From Zunongwangia pacifica (GTDB lineage Bacteria > Bacteroidota > Bacteroidia > Flavobacteriales > Flavobacteriaceae): a stretch of 64,000 nt of DNA. Of this stretch, positions 40,210 to 49,805 are shown piece by piece. The position numbers were made by a program, and so were the translations under genes. The notes under the pieces were generated by a model that was not told the DNA's origin, ran no database searches, and saw only the letters and a program-made list of their open reading frames with translations. The stretch covers positions 1 through 64,000 of the forward strand of contig NZ_JAKHSK010000021.1 in the NCBI RefSeq assembly GCF_023499215.1, in the 5' to 3' direction. The first letter of the stretch is position 1. Each line of letters begins with the position of its first letter.

Positions 40210-41757
40210 ATGAAAACGAGTTTTCTTTCAACTATAAAATCAAACAAAAAATCAAAACCTTCAGCGGGATTGGCAAAGGCTGCTTTAGCGGCTTTTGCAA
40301 TGGTCTGTGTGGTAAGTTGTAAAGTAGGAGAAGAGTATACACGCCCGGATTTTGGTGATGATATTTCTTCAGAATTTTATACGGGAGAAGAGAAAGGACA
40401 AAATATGGCGGTAGATTCAACAAATTCTGTTGAAGTGAATACTGATACCATCCCAATGTCTGAAATTCCGTGGAAAGATTATATTACCGATAAGACGTTA
40501 CAAACCCTAATCGATACGGCTTTAGTAAACAATATCGATTTGCAAAAAGCCATGAAAAACATGGAAATAGGGATGGAAGAGCTTGCACAGTCTAAAGCAA
40601 ATTTTTTTCCTTCTTTAAACGCGAGACCGGCAGAATATCGTAGAGAATATTATTCTGAAAATTATAATAACTATGGCTCTAATCGGGCCAGAAGAAACCA
40701 TGGTGAAAATCCGCCGGAAAGTTTTTATACCGAGCGTTTAGAATATGCCTCTGCTTTACAGGCCAACTGGGAAATTGATGTTTGGGGGAAATTGCGTTGG
40801 CAAAAAGAAGCAGCCCGAGCGCAGTTTATGAAGAGCAAAGAGTTTAAAAAAGCAGTGCAAACTTCACTAATTTCAGAAGTTGCTGCAACCTATTTTAATC
40901 TGGTGAGGCTTAAATCGCAAATTGAAGTTGCCCAGAAAAACTATGCCTTAAGCGATAGTACCCTAAATATTGTACAATTGCAATACGATGCAGGAGAATC
41001 TACTTCGCTGGCCATTCAGCAAACAAAATCCCAAAAGTTAAAGGCTAAAACCTTGATCCCTCAGCTAGAGCGCCAATATGTGATTATGGAAAATAAGCTT
41101 AACCGCTTGTTGGGAAGATCGCCAAGACCAATACAAATTGAAATCGATTTTGAGGATATAGAATTTCAGGAGAGATACACCTCTGGGGTGCCTTTAGAAT
41201 TAATTAAAAACCGTCCAGATGTTGCCATGTCTGAATATGAACTTATTACGGCCAATGCCGATGCCGGTGTTGCCAATGCACTACGATATCCTTCATTAAG
41301 CATTGGAGCTTCAGCGGGTTTAAATTCGTTTAAATTAGATGAATTTTTAGATCCGGTAAGTTCTGGGTTTGCTATTTTAAACGGAGCTATTTTTCAGCCC
41401 ATATTTAACAATAGAAAACTAAAAACCAATTATAATGTCGCGTTATCTAAAAAAGAAATCGCGCAATTAGATTTTAAAGATGATCTTATTACAGCGATTG
41501 CAGATGTTTCTAATTCTCTGGCAAAAATGGAGAAATTAAAGGAAGAATATGCTATCGCACAAGAGCGTATAGAAGTGACCCAAAAGGGCTTAAAAGATGC
41601 TGGGATGCTTTTTAAAGGTGGTTATGCCAATTATCTGGAAGTAATTTCAGCACAAAGCGATGCTTTAGAAAGTGAACTTAATTTAATCAATATCAAAAAC
41701 CAGTTATTAATCGCCAATGTAGAATTATACCGTAGTCTTGGCGGTGGCTGGCAATAA
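40210..41757 (+). CDS. Outer-membrane efflux channel lipoprotein (TolC/OprM family)
   Basis: The 515-residue outer-membrane factor completes the tripartite pump. Lipoprotein signal with cysteine C37 (MVCVVSC), then VGEEYTRPDF as in OprM/NodT proteins. Two OEP repeats with long helices (LKSQIEVAQKNYALSDSTLN; KLKEEYAIAQERIEVTQKGL) and conserved LIKNRPDVAMSEYELITANA. The 72-base gap before it contains a small palindrome CTCGATGATCGAG (40169-40181). Ends at a bidirectional terminator. Confidence 0.93.
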   Translation: MKTSFLSTIKSNKKSKPSAGLAKAALAAFAMVCVVSCKVGEEYTRPDFGDDISSEFYTGEEKGQNMAVDSTNSVEVNTDTIPMSEIPWKDYITDKTLQTLIDTALVNNIDLQKAMKNMEIGMEELAQSKANFFPSLNARPAEYRREYYSENYNNYGSNRARRNHGENPPESFYTERLEYASALQANWEIDVWGKLRWQKEAARAQFMKSKEFKKAVQTSLISEVAATYFNLVRLKSQIEVAQKNYALSDSTLNIVQLQYDAGESTSLAIQQTKSQKLKAKTLIPQLERQYVIMENKLNRLLGRSPRPIQIEIDFEDIEFQERYTSGVPLELIKNRPDVAMSEYELITANADAGVANALRYPSLSIGASAGLNSFKLDEFLDPVSSGFAILNGAIFQPIFNNRKLKTNYNVALSKKEIAQLDFKDDLITAIADVSNSLAKMEKLKEEYAIAQERIEVTQKGLKDAGMLFKGGYANYLEVISAQSDALESELNLINIKNQLLIANVELYRSLGGGWQ

Positions 41758-41782
41758 AATAACCATTCAAGAACTATTTACA

Positions 41783-41810
41783 AAACAGCCTATTCTTCAA
41801 TAGGCTGTTT
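41783..41810. terminator. Bidirectional terminator between efflux and regulator genes
   Basis: Perfect inverted repeat AAACAGCCTATT / AATAGGCTGTTT with a four-base loop. It ends the efflux operon and overlaps the stop codon of the convergent hybrid regulator gene (41790). Confidence 0.85.
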
Positions 41811-44800
41811 TCCGTTCATATATTCGCTAGGCGTCATTTTAAACTGTTTCTGGAAATTTCGGCCAAAGCTTGTTTGTGATTTATAACCTACAATTTCAGA
41901 AATTTCATAGATCTTATATTCCCCAGATTGTAATAATTCGGCAGCCTTTTTTAAACGGGCAATGTTAATCAGTTCATTAGGACTTAAATTCGAAAGGTCT
42001 TTTATCTTTCGGTATAAAGTAGAACGGCTCATATTCATAATATCAGCAAGGTTGTCTACACTCAGGTTTTGATCTGAGAGATTGTCGTAAATCAACTTTT
42101 CTAGTTTATTAATAAACTTCTCGTCGGTTTTAGTATGGGCAATACTCTTAATGTGCGAAAGTGGCGAGCTAGAGTAAAATTCCATAATATGCCTTCGGTT
42201 TTCAATAAGATTGCTCACCTGTACTTTTAAGTATTCTAAAGAGAAGGGTTTTTCGATATACGCATCGGCACCGGCTTCTAATCCCTGGATCTTCGATTGC
42301 ATGGCATTTTTGGCGGTAAGCAGGATTACAGGAATGTGACTGGTTTCTAAATTGGTTTTTACGTATTCGCAAAATTCAAATCCATTCATTCCATTCATCA
42401 TTACATCGCTGATAATTAAATAAATGTTCTCTTTTTTAAGAATCTGGATAGCCGTTTCAGCATTTGTAGATTTAAAAACGGGATACTCTTCTTTAAAATC
42501 TTCAGCAATAAATTTTAGCAGTTCCCTGTTGTCTTCTACGATTAATATTCCTGAATTTTCGGCAGGATCATTTATTATTTCTTCCTGCGGAATTTCCTCC
42601 TGCTGAGGTTCGATAATTTTAGGCTTCTTTTTATAAGAGCTAAATTCCATCTTCTGCCGAAGCGGTAAGGTTAAAATAAAGGTGTTTAAATGGTTGTCTT
42701 CATTGGCTAAAATGAGTTTTCCACTGTGTAATTCGGTTAAACTATAGGCCAGGCTTAAACCAATGCCGGTACCAGTTTGGTTAGAAACTTCATTAGTTCT
42801 AAAAAAAGGTTCGAAAATACGCTTTTTGAGGTGCTGCGGTATCAAACTTCCGTCGTTTTGAATTTTTAAAATAAATTCAGCATTGGTTACTTCCAGTTTT
42901 AAGATCACTTCATTTTTGGCATATTTTATCGCGTTGTTAAACAGGTTGCTCATAATTTTTTTGATGGCTTCTTCATCTACATAAGCCATCACATCTTCCT
43001 GCGGAAGCTTCATCCTAAAATCGACTGCTTTTTCCTGAATGAGTTCGCTAAACCTGGTATAGGTATTTCTAAGGGTTTCAGAAATATTAATTTCAACAAA
43101 GGTTAGTTTTATATTTTCAATCTCGGTCTTTCTAAAGTCTAATAGTTCATTTACCAGATTAATTAGCCTTTCGGTATTTTTTTCCATAATCGAAAGGCTT
43201 TTTTGCATTAGCGGCTGGTCTTTGGTTTGGCCAATGAGCTTTTCTAAAGGGGTTTTAATAAGGGTTAGCGGGGTACGTATTTCGTGAGCTACATTGGTGA
43301 AAAACTCGATTTTAGACTGGTAAATTTCTTTTTCTTTTTCATCCTGAAATGCTTTGATTTTTCTGTTGTTTTTGCGTTGTACCCGGTAATGATAGTATCT
43401 AAGGGAAAGCACAAACAATATGATAAACACGAGCATGTATAAGAAAATGGCCAGTTTGCTGAAGTAAAAGGGGGGGAGGACTTCAATTTCTAAAGCGGCA
43501 ATTTCTTTATTTTCTACGCCGGTGCTGTTGGTGCTTTTTACCTGAAAGATATAATTGCCCGAAGGTAGCTCTGTAAAATTTACGCTATGCTTCGTTTTTA
43601 GCGGTATCCATTTGTCATTAAGACCAATAAGACGATAGGAATATTCAGTCATTTCTGGTGCAGTAAAGCTGAGTGATGCAAAATCCAGACTAAAAGTAGA
43701 TTGATCTGATGTTAAGGTGATTTTTGAGGTTTCCGTGATCGATTTTTCTAGCGGAGAATTTTCAGCTCCTACTTTAATGGCTTCATTATTTATACTAATA
43801 TTGGTGATATAAACAGGAGGATCGTAAGTGTTTTTGATAAATTCATCGGGATTAAAACTAACCAAACCCTTTACGCTCCCAAAGAACATGCGCCCTTCAT
43901 CATTTTTATAAGCTGAGCTATAATTGAATTGGTCACTTAATAGTCCATTTGCTTTAGTATAGGTTTTAAAGCTTTCTTCAGTAGGGTCAAAATGAACAAG
44001 TCCGTTTGAAGTGCTAATCCATAAACTTGCATCATCATCTTCTAAAATAGAGTAGCTTACATTGCTGGGAAGCCCATCCCGGGTATTGTAATTTTTAAAA
44101 TCATTAGAATTGGGTTGGTAAAGATTTAGTCCATTTTCTGAAGTGATCCAAATATTTCCTTTAGAATCCTGAAAAATGCCGTTGATCACATTACTGCTAA
44201 TGCTGGTGGAATCTTGCGCATCGTATCTAAAATAACCTTTTTTGCGTGTTTTTGGATGGTAATAATAAAGACCATCCCAATATGTTGCCGCCCATAAAGT
44301 GCCGTCTTTATCTTCTAAGAAAACGGAGTAATGAAAGTCCTGTGGGAAACCTTGTAGAGGGATAAAATGATCTTTTTCACGATTGTAGGTATAGATACCC
44401 AGGGAAGTCATGATATAAACGCTGTCGTTTTTACCTTTATAAATATCCAGAATAAAGTTATTCCCAAGACTATAAGGATTATCCTCTACCTGTTCGTAAT
44501 GTCTTATGATTTTATTCGTGTTGATGTCGAATACATCTAATCCATGCTCAAATGTACCCACCCAAAGTTCGTTCTCCAGTGGTAGTATTCCATGAATATT
44601 GTAATGGGCGATATTGGAGTTTTTAGGGGTAAAATTTTGAAATTGCCCTGTTTTAGCGTTTAATTTGTTTAACCCGGCATCTTCTGTTCCTATCCAGTAA
44701 TCTCCGTTTTTATCCTGATGAATTTCTCTTACGGCATTTCCGTTTATACTATTTTCCCCTTCTTTTGGGAAATATTTTTTAAAAGGGGTGAATTCTTTTG

Positions 44801-45767
44801 GTAGATAATTAACGCCTCCAAAATAACTGCCTATCCACGTGCCGCCCTCTTTATCTGTAGTCATCGTATAAAGTGCATTATCGGTAAGTGAATAAGGATC
44901 GTTATAGTTTTTTTTGAAATTGGTGTAGTTCTTAGATTTCGTATCGTAGATGATAAGTCCACTTTCTGTAGCCAGCCAGATATTCCCGTTTGCTTTTTCT
45001 ACGATATCCCTTACGTAGAGTTGTTCGCTGTAATTTTTGATTAGTGATTTTGTCGTCTTTTTTTGAATGTCATAAACAAATGCACCATGATGCCGGGTGC
45101 CAATAATCATTTGTGATTTACTTATACCTTTTAAAGCAGTGATAATTACAGGAAGATCTTCTGTGGAGTCAATAGCTAAATTTATTGGCTTGAAAGATCT
45201 GTTTTCCTCAGAGTATTGATAGACATTTTCACTTGAAGCGGCCCAGATGTTTTTATTGCTATCTTTTGATAGCAGAATTGCGTAAAAATCATCGTAGGAT
45301 TTTAGATTAAGGCTGGATAATGTACCTTGTTTTTTGAAATATAAAGTACCACCTGCGATAAACCATAAATTATTGTTCTTATCTGCTTCAATATCCAATA
45401 TGGGTTTAGTAATGGCAGGCGATAATGCACAAAAACTTTCTTTTTGATTATCGTAGCGAAAAAGACCATTATCGGTACCCACCCATAAATAGTTTCTGCC
45501 TTCGTAAAGAGATCTAATATAGTTACTACCAATACTTTTATCGTCTTTGTTATTTTGATGAAATAATTTAAAGTTGTAGCCATCAAAACGATTGAGTCCG
45601 TCTTTGGTGCCAAACCACAAAAAGCCTCTTTTATCCTGTATCATGGTGATCACCGAATTATGACTCAATCCATTTTCTACCTGATAGTGTTTAAAATAAA
45701 GTTCCTGCGCAGTGGCCAAATTGGTCAAAAAAAGACTGCAAATTATGCCGAATAAAATCTTCTTCAT
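41790..45767 (-). CDS. Hybrid two-component system regulator (HTCS) with AraC output
   Basis: Single-protein sensor-regulator of 1325 residues. Signal peptide (MKKILFGIICSLFLTNLATA); residues about 25-680 are periplasmic two-bladed Reg_prop propellers with repeated units such as GFLWFGTKDGLNRFDG; a Y_Y_Y domain; one membrane helix; kinase with H828 in NVAHEIRTP and ATPase GTGIGLSLAYSL; receiver with D1121 in ISDVMMNG; and C-terminal AraC helix-turn-helix (LSVDNLADIMNMSRSTLYRK). HTCS proteins control glycan-use loci in Bacteroidota; it is divergent from the GH43 cluster and probably senses a breakdown product. ATG at 45767 gives the cleanest signal peptide. Confidence 0.95.
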   Translation of the reverse strand: MKKILFGIICSLFLTNLATAQELYFKHYQVENGLSHNSVITMIQDKRGFLWFGTKDGLNRFDGYNFKLFHQNNKDDKSIGSNYIRSLYEGRNYLWVGTDNGLFRYDNQKESFCALSPAITKPILDIEADKNNNLWFIAGGTLYFKKQGTLSSLNLKSYDDFYAILLSKDSNKNIWAASSENVYQYSEENRSFKPINLAIDSTEDLPVIITALKGISKSQMIIGTRHHGAFVYDIQKKTTKSLIKNYSEQLYVRDIVEKANGNIWLATESGLIIYDTKSKNYTNFKKNYNDPYSLTDNALYTMTTDKEGGTWIGSYFGGVNYLPKEFTPFKKYFPKEGENSINGNAVREIHQDKNGDYWIGTEDAGLNKLNAKTGQFQNFTPKNSNIAHYNIHGILPLENELWVGTFEHGLDVFDINTNKIIRHYEQVEDNPYSLGNNFILDIYKGKNDSVYIMTSLGIYTYNREKDHFIPLQGFPQDFHYSVFLEDKDGTLWAATYWDGLYYYHPKTRKKGYFRYDAQDSTSISSNVINGIFQDSKGNIWITSENGLNLYQPNSNDFKNYNTRDGLPSNVSYSILEDDDASLWISTSNGLVHFDPTEESFKTYTKANGLLSDQFNYSSAYKNDEGRMFFGSVKGLVSFNPDEFIKNTYDPPVYITNISINNEAIKVGAENSPLEKSITETSKITLTSDQSTFSLDFASLSFTAPEMTEYSYRLIGLNDKWIPLKTKHSVNFTELPSGNYIFQVKSTNSTGVENKEIAALEIEVLPPFYFSKLAIFLYMLVFIILFVLSLRYYHYRVQRKNNRKIKAFQDEKEKEIYQSKIEFFTNVAHEIRTPLTLIKTPLEKLIGQTKDQPLMQKSLSIMEKNTERLINLVNELLDFRKTEIENIKLTFVEINISETLRNTYTRFSELIQEKAVDFRMKLPQEDVMAYVDEEAIKKIMSNLFNNAIKYAKNEVILKLEVTNAEFILKIQNDGSLIPQHLKKRIFEPFFRTNEVSNQTGTGIGLSLAYSLTELHSGKLILANEDNHLNTFILTLPLRQKMEFSSYKKKPKIIEPQQEEIPQEEIINDPAENSGILIVEDNRELLKFIAEDFKEEYPVFKSTNAETAIQILKKENIYLIISDVMMNGMNGFEFCEYVKTNLETSHIPVILLTAKNAMQSKIQGLEAGADAYIEKPFSLEYLKVQVSNLIENRRHIMEFYSSSPLSHIKSIAHTKTDEKFINKLEKLIYDNLSDQNLSVDNLADIMNMSRSTLYRKIKDLSNLSPNELINIARLKKAAELLQSGEYKIYEISEIVGYKSQTSFGRNFQKQFKMTPSEYMNGKQPIEE

Positions 45768-46274
45768 TAAAACCATTCAATTTTGAGGAAATTAAGAATT
45801 ATCATTCAACTATTTGTCTCAAATAGCTTCATATCGTCTCAAATTCGATGTAATTCTGATGAAATCTTAAAGTTTGAACAATTTAGATGAAATAATGAAA
45901 CGGAATAGCATATAAAATCTTTTAAAAAATAATCTACTTTGAATATCTCAAAAAATACATCTTTAATTTGTCAAATATTAAATATGAATAGGTGATAATT
46001 AAATAATGAATTGTTTTTATCCTTAAATTTAGATAAGCCAGGAATCGTGGGACTCAAGAAAAAAGCATCCAGACGGGAGACACCATTTTCTTTCCTTTAA
46101 ATAGGATAAAATAATCATGGTTATGTTTTGCACCAGTTGGGACCAAGAGCCTATTAGTGGAAGCCCTTATTATTAACACCAATTGTAAAATTAGAATTAT
46201 AATCTCCATGTTAACCTCAGGAAGCTTCCGGAACTAGTTTAATCGATTTGGACTTCCTTTTCTAAATATCCAAA
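45768..46274. promoter_or_regulatory. Divergent regulatory region of the HTCS and GH43 cluster
   Basis: No gene in 507 bases. GTCTCAAAT occurs twice in direct orientation at 45816-45824 and 45836-45844, 20 bases apart, a spacing expected for AraC-type binding half-sites on one face of DNA. A GGAAGCTTCC palindrome lies near 46220. No full consensus promoter was recognised. Confidence 0.45.
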
Positions 46275-47303
46275 ATGATAAGAAGTTTAAAAATCATTGT
46301 TCTTATGTGTTTAATATTTGTTTGTGGACTAAGTTTCGCACAGCAAAAAACATTTACCAATCCACTTTTAACCTCTGGTGCCGATCCCTACAGCACTTAC
46401 CATGAGGGTTACTATTATTACATCCATACACAACAAGACCGATTAGTGCTTTGGAAGACTAAAAATCTGGCCGATCTAAAAACGGCAGAAAAAACCACGA
46501 TTTGGACACCTCCTGAAAATACCATGTATTCGAAAGAATTATGGGCGCCAGAAGTGCACATGATCGATGGTAACTGGTATGTGTATTTCGCAGCAGACGA
46601 TGGTGATAACAATAACCATAGAATGTACGTGCTAGAAAATACTTCAGGAAACCCAATGAACGATCGTTGGAAATTTAAAGGGAAGTTGTCTACACCTTCC
46701 GATAAATGGGCAATTGATGGTAATGTATTTAAACACCAAGGGCAGTTATATATGACCTGGTCGGGTTGGGAAGGTGATGAAAATGGCCGTCAGGATTTGT
46801 TCATTGCAAAAATGAAAAATCCAACCACGATGGAAGGAAAAAGACAAAAGATCTCAACACCTACTTACGATTGGGAAACGCGCTGGGAAGGTGGCCCTGA
46901 CGTATTGGTAAACGAAGGGCCTCAATATTTATCGAACGGAGAAGAAGTTTTTATTGTATTCTCCGGTAGTGGTTGTTGGACCGATTATTATACGCTGGGA
47001 TTATTGCAGCTCACAGGAGAGGATCTTATGAACCCTGAAAATTGGCAAAAACATAACACACCCATTTTTGCCTGGTCTAAGGAAAATGGGGTTTATGCTC
47101 CCGGTCATAATTCCTTTTTTAAATCGCCAGACGGGAAAGAGGATTGGATCCTGTATCACGCCAATGATAATTCAGGAGATGGCTGTGGCGGAAAAAGATC
47201 TCCCAGAATGCAGAAAATCAGTTGGAATAAAGATGGAACGCCAAATTTAGGAACTCCGGTTTCAACGAAGACTATATTGGCAATTCCTTCCGAAGAAAAA
47301 TAA
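46275..47303 (+). CDS. Glycoside hydrolase family 43, probable alpha-L-arabinofuranosidase
   Basis: Secreted five-bladed beta-propeller hydrolase, 342 residues, signal peptide ending LSFAQQ. The catalytic triad of GH43 is in place: general base D37 (GADPYS), pKa modulator D148 (AIDGNVF) and general acid E214 (VNEGPQ). The conserved WAPEVHMIDGNWYVYF strand is present. Members of similar length remove arabinofuranose side chains or cut arabinan; xylosidase activity is a second possibility. First gene of a four-gene cluster facing away from the HTCS regulator. Confidence 0.9.
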   Translation: MIRSLKIIVLMCLIFVCGLSFAQQKTFTNPLLTSGADPYSTYHEGYYYYIHTQQDRLVLWKTKNLADLKTAEKTTIWTPPENTMYSKELWAPEVHMIDGNWYVYFAADDGDNNNHRMYVLENTSGNPMNDRWKFKGKLSTPSDKWAIDGNVFKHQGQLYMTWSGWEGDENGRQDLFIAKMKNPTTMEGKRQKISTPTYDWETRWEGGPDVLVNEGPQYLSNGEEVFIVFSGSGCWTDYYTLGLLQLTGEDLMNPENWQKHNTPIFAWSKENGVYAPGHNSFFKSPDGKEDWILYHANDNSGDGCGGKRSPRMQKISWNKDGTPNLGTPVSTKTILAIPSEEK

Positions 47304-47337
47304 TTCAAAAGCACACAGCAACTAAAAAATATAGTAA

Positions 47338-48399
47338 ATGAAAAAAATAATTTTATTAATCAGTTTTCTTATTGGTATCAACAGTTTTGCTCAACAGGAA
47401 GATATTGTATTAAAGAATAGGTGGTCACGGGAAAAAGCGTCCGAGTGGTATAAAAAGCATGATTGGATATCTGGGGCTAATTTTATTCCAAGTACCGCCA
47501 TTAATCAGTTAGAGATGTGGCAGGCAGAAACCTTTGATCCTGAAACCATCGATAGGGAACTTGGATATGCTGAGGGCATTGGATTTAACACCATGCGCGT
47601 TTACCTACATAGCTTAGCGTATAAAGCCGATAAAGAGGGATTTAAAGATCGTGTAGATGAGTATCTGACTATTGCCGATAAGCATAACATCAAGACGATA
47701 TTGGTGATTTTTGACGACGTTTGGGGAGCAGATCCAAAAATGGGCAAACAACCAGAACCCAAAACAGGAACACATAATTCAGGTTGGGTGCAGGATCCCG
47801 GTTATCCGGCTTCCAAAAATGCAGCTAATTTTGCCGAATTAGAAGGGTATGTAAAAGATATCATTAAAACCTTCGCAAACGATGATCGTATCTTGTTGTG
47901 GGATTTATATAACGAACCCGGAAATAGCGATAAAGGAAACGAATCTTTACCCCTGTTAAAAAAAGTATTTACATGGGCAAAAGAGATTAACCCTTCACAA
48001 CCGGTATCTGCAGGATTATGGAGCTGGGGTTTAAAAGATTTAAATGCCTATCAGGCACTACATTCAGACATAATCACTTATCATGATTATGAAGCACCCG
48101 AATGGCACCGAAGGGTTATCGAACTTTTAAAATCGCATGGTCGCCCAATGATTTGCACCGAATATATGGCGAGAACCAGAAACAGCCGATTTTCGAATAC
48201 GCTACCTATGCTGAAAAACGAAAATATTGGTGCGATTAACTGGGGACTGGTAAACGGCAAGACCAATACCATATTCGCCTGGGATACTCCAATAGAAAAA
48301 GGAGAGCCAATCGAATGGTTTCATGATGTGTTCAGAAAAGACGGTACCCCTTATCGCCAGGACGAAGTAGATCTGATTAAAAAATTGAATAAAGATTAG
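47338..48399 (+). CDS. Clan GH-A glycoside hydrolase (GH5/cellulase-like)
   Basis: Secreted TIM-barrel hydrolase of 353 residues with signal peptide (MKKIILLISFLIGINSFAQ). Candidate acid/base E193 in LWDLYNEPG and nucleophile E275 in MICTEYMAR, as in retaining clan GH-A enzymes; the N-terminus WISGANFIPSTAINQLEMWQ is typical of a Bacteroidota group often labelled beta-xylanase or cellulase. True substrate is unknown. It lies 34 bases after the GH43 gene, so the two likely act on one polysaccharide. Confidence 0.82.
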   Translation: MKKIILLISFLIGINSFAQQEDIVLKNRWSREKASEWYKKHDWISGANFIPSTAINQLEMWQAETFDPETIDRELGYAEGIGFNTMRVYLHSLAYKADKEGFKDRVDEYLTIADKHNIKTILVIFDDVWGADPKMGKQPEPKTGTHNSGWVQDPGYPASKNAANFAELEGYVKDIIKTFANDDRILLWDLYNEPGNSDKGNESLPLLKKVFTWAKEINPSQPVSAGLWSWGLKDLNAYQALHSDIITYHDYEAPEWHRRVIELLKSHGRPMICTEYMARTRNSRFSNTLPMLKNENIGAINWGLVNGKTNTIFAWDTPIEKGEPIEWFHDVFRKDGTPYRQDEVDLIKKLNKD

Positions 48400-48504
48400 G
48401 TTTCATCGTCGGGACTTTTGTGAAAAACTAAATAGATTTAGCTGTTGTAGAATATTGTTTATAATTTTATAAAATAAATAGAAACTTTTATTTCAATAAA
48501 GCCC

Positions 48505-48575
48505 GATCCCGCCCCGATAGCATCGGGATTGTGATGGCACAAGAGCCTTTAGGCTCTTATCGAGTAAATATGATG
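48505..48575. repeat. REP-like hairpins between GH and epimerase genes
   Basis: CCCGAT-AGC-ATCGGG at about 48515-48529 within a CCCGATCCCGCCCCGATAGC context, followed by AAGAGCC-TTTA-GGCTCTT (48541-48558). Both are short GC hairpins of the kind seen in other intergenic repeats here. They could also stabilise or end transcripts within the cluster. Confidence 0.6.
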
Positions 48576-48580
48576 TAATC

Positions 48581-49786
48581 ATGAGAAATTTTAAAAATAT
48601 ATTTTTAGCGATCCTATTAATTTTACTGGTTTTGGCTTGTAAAGAAAAGAATACTGAAACCGAAAAGGATAATACCAAATTTAAAGATTATCGAGAGGCT
48701 TCTTACGGTCTAGAAAAGGAAAAATTCGATACGATCATTGATGGCAAAGAAGTAAAACTATACTGGATAAAAAATGCTGATATAGAAGTTGCTTTTACCA
48801 ATTATGGAGGTAGGATCGTAGGTCTTTGGGTTCCAGATAAAAATGCGAAGATGACCGATGTCGTGGTAGGGATGAACAGTGTCTCTTGTTTTGCCAATGC
48901 CACCGAACCTTATTTTGGAGCAACCATAGGTCGTGTAGGAAATCGTATAGCCAAAGGTAAATTTACCTTAAACGATGAAGAATATACTATTCCAACCAAT
49001 AATAACGGCAATACCCTGCATGGCGGCAACAAAGGATTTCAATATGTAGTTTGGGATGCCCGGCAGCCAGATGATAAAACCTTGATATTAACTTATACTT
49101 CTCCAGATATGGAAGAAGGTTTCCCCGGGAATTTAGAGGTAAAGGTTACTTATTCGGTTACAGACGCTCAAACTATAAAAATGGAGTATCAAGCAACTAC
49201 AGATAAAGCAACACCGGTAAATTTGACCAACCATGCATTTTTTAATTTAAACGGTGAAGGTAGCGGTCGTATTTTAGATCATAAGGTACAGATTTTTGCC
49301 AAGCAGTTTACGCCGGTAGATGAGGGTTTGATCCCTACAGGAGAATTAAAGGATGTCAAAGGAACTCCGTTCGATTTTACACAATCGCATAGCATAGGCG
49401 AACGAATTGATACAGAAAACGATCAGCTTAAAAATGGGGGTGGTTACGATCATAATTTTGTACTGAATAAGCCTGCAAATTCGACGGGAAGTTCGAATGG
49501 AAATAATGATATGAAGCATGCTGCAACTTTTACCGGCGACCAATCGGGAATTGTGATGGACGTGTACACCCAAGAACCCGGAGTGCAGTTTTATAGTGGC
49601 AACTTTATGCAAAGTAAAAACACGTTTAAATCTGGCGCAAAAGACGCTTATAGAACAGCTTTTGCTTTAGAAACCCAGCATTTCCCAGATGCACCAAATC
49701 AGGAGAATTTCCCTTCGATTATTTTAGAGCCAGGCGACACCTATCACACCATATCCGAGTATCATTTTTCCACCACAAATAATTAA
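48581..49786 (+). CDS. Aldose 1-epimerase lipoprotein (GalM-like)
   Basis: Mutarotase of 401 residues, longer than cytoplasmic GalM because of a lipoprotein signal (C20 in LLILLVLAC) and linker, so it acts in the periplasm or at a membrane surface. Conserved elements: FTNYGGRIVGLWVPDK, GRVGNRIAKGKF, NTLHGGNKGFQ with catalytic-site His, NLTNHAFFNLNG and a late GVQFYSGNF; the catalytic glutamate is in FALETQHFPDAPN. It equilibrates anomers of sugars released by the neighbouring hydrolases. Confidence 0.93.
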   Translation: MRNFKNIFLAILLILLVLACKEKNTETEKDNTKFKDYREASYGLEKEKFDTIIDGKEVKLYWIKNADIEVAFTNYGGRIVGLWVPDKNAKMTDVVVGMNSVSCFANATEPYFGATIGRVGNRIAKGKFTLNDEEYTIPTNNNGNTLHGGNKGFQYVVWDARQPDDKTLILTYTSPDMEEGFPGNLEVKVTYSVTDAQTIKMEYQATTDKATPVNLTNHAFFNLNGEGSGRILDHKVQIFAKQFTPVDEGLIPTGELKDVKGTPFDFTQSHSIGERIDTENDQLKNGGGYDHNFVLNKPANSTGSSNGNNDMKHAATFTGDQSGIVMDVYTQEPGVQFYSGNFMQSKNTFKSGAKDAYRTAFALETQHFPDAPNQENFPSIILEPGDTYHTISEYHFSTTNN

Positions 49787-49805
49787 AAGAATCAAAATCC
49801 TAACG

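Noticed and set aside
45302-45613. 103-codon minus-strand frame inside the HTCS gene
   Set aside because: Alternative frame on the same strand within the propeller region; the main frame keeps the repeated Reg_prop motifs throughout.
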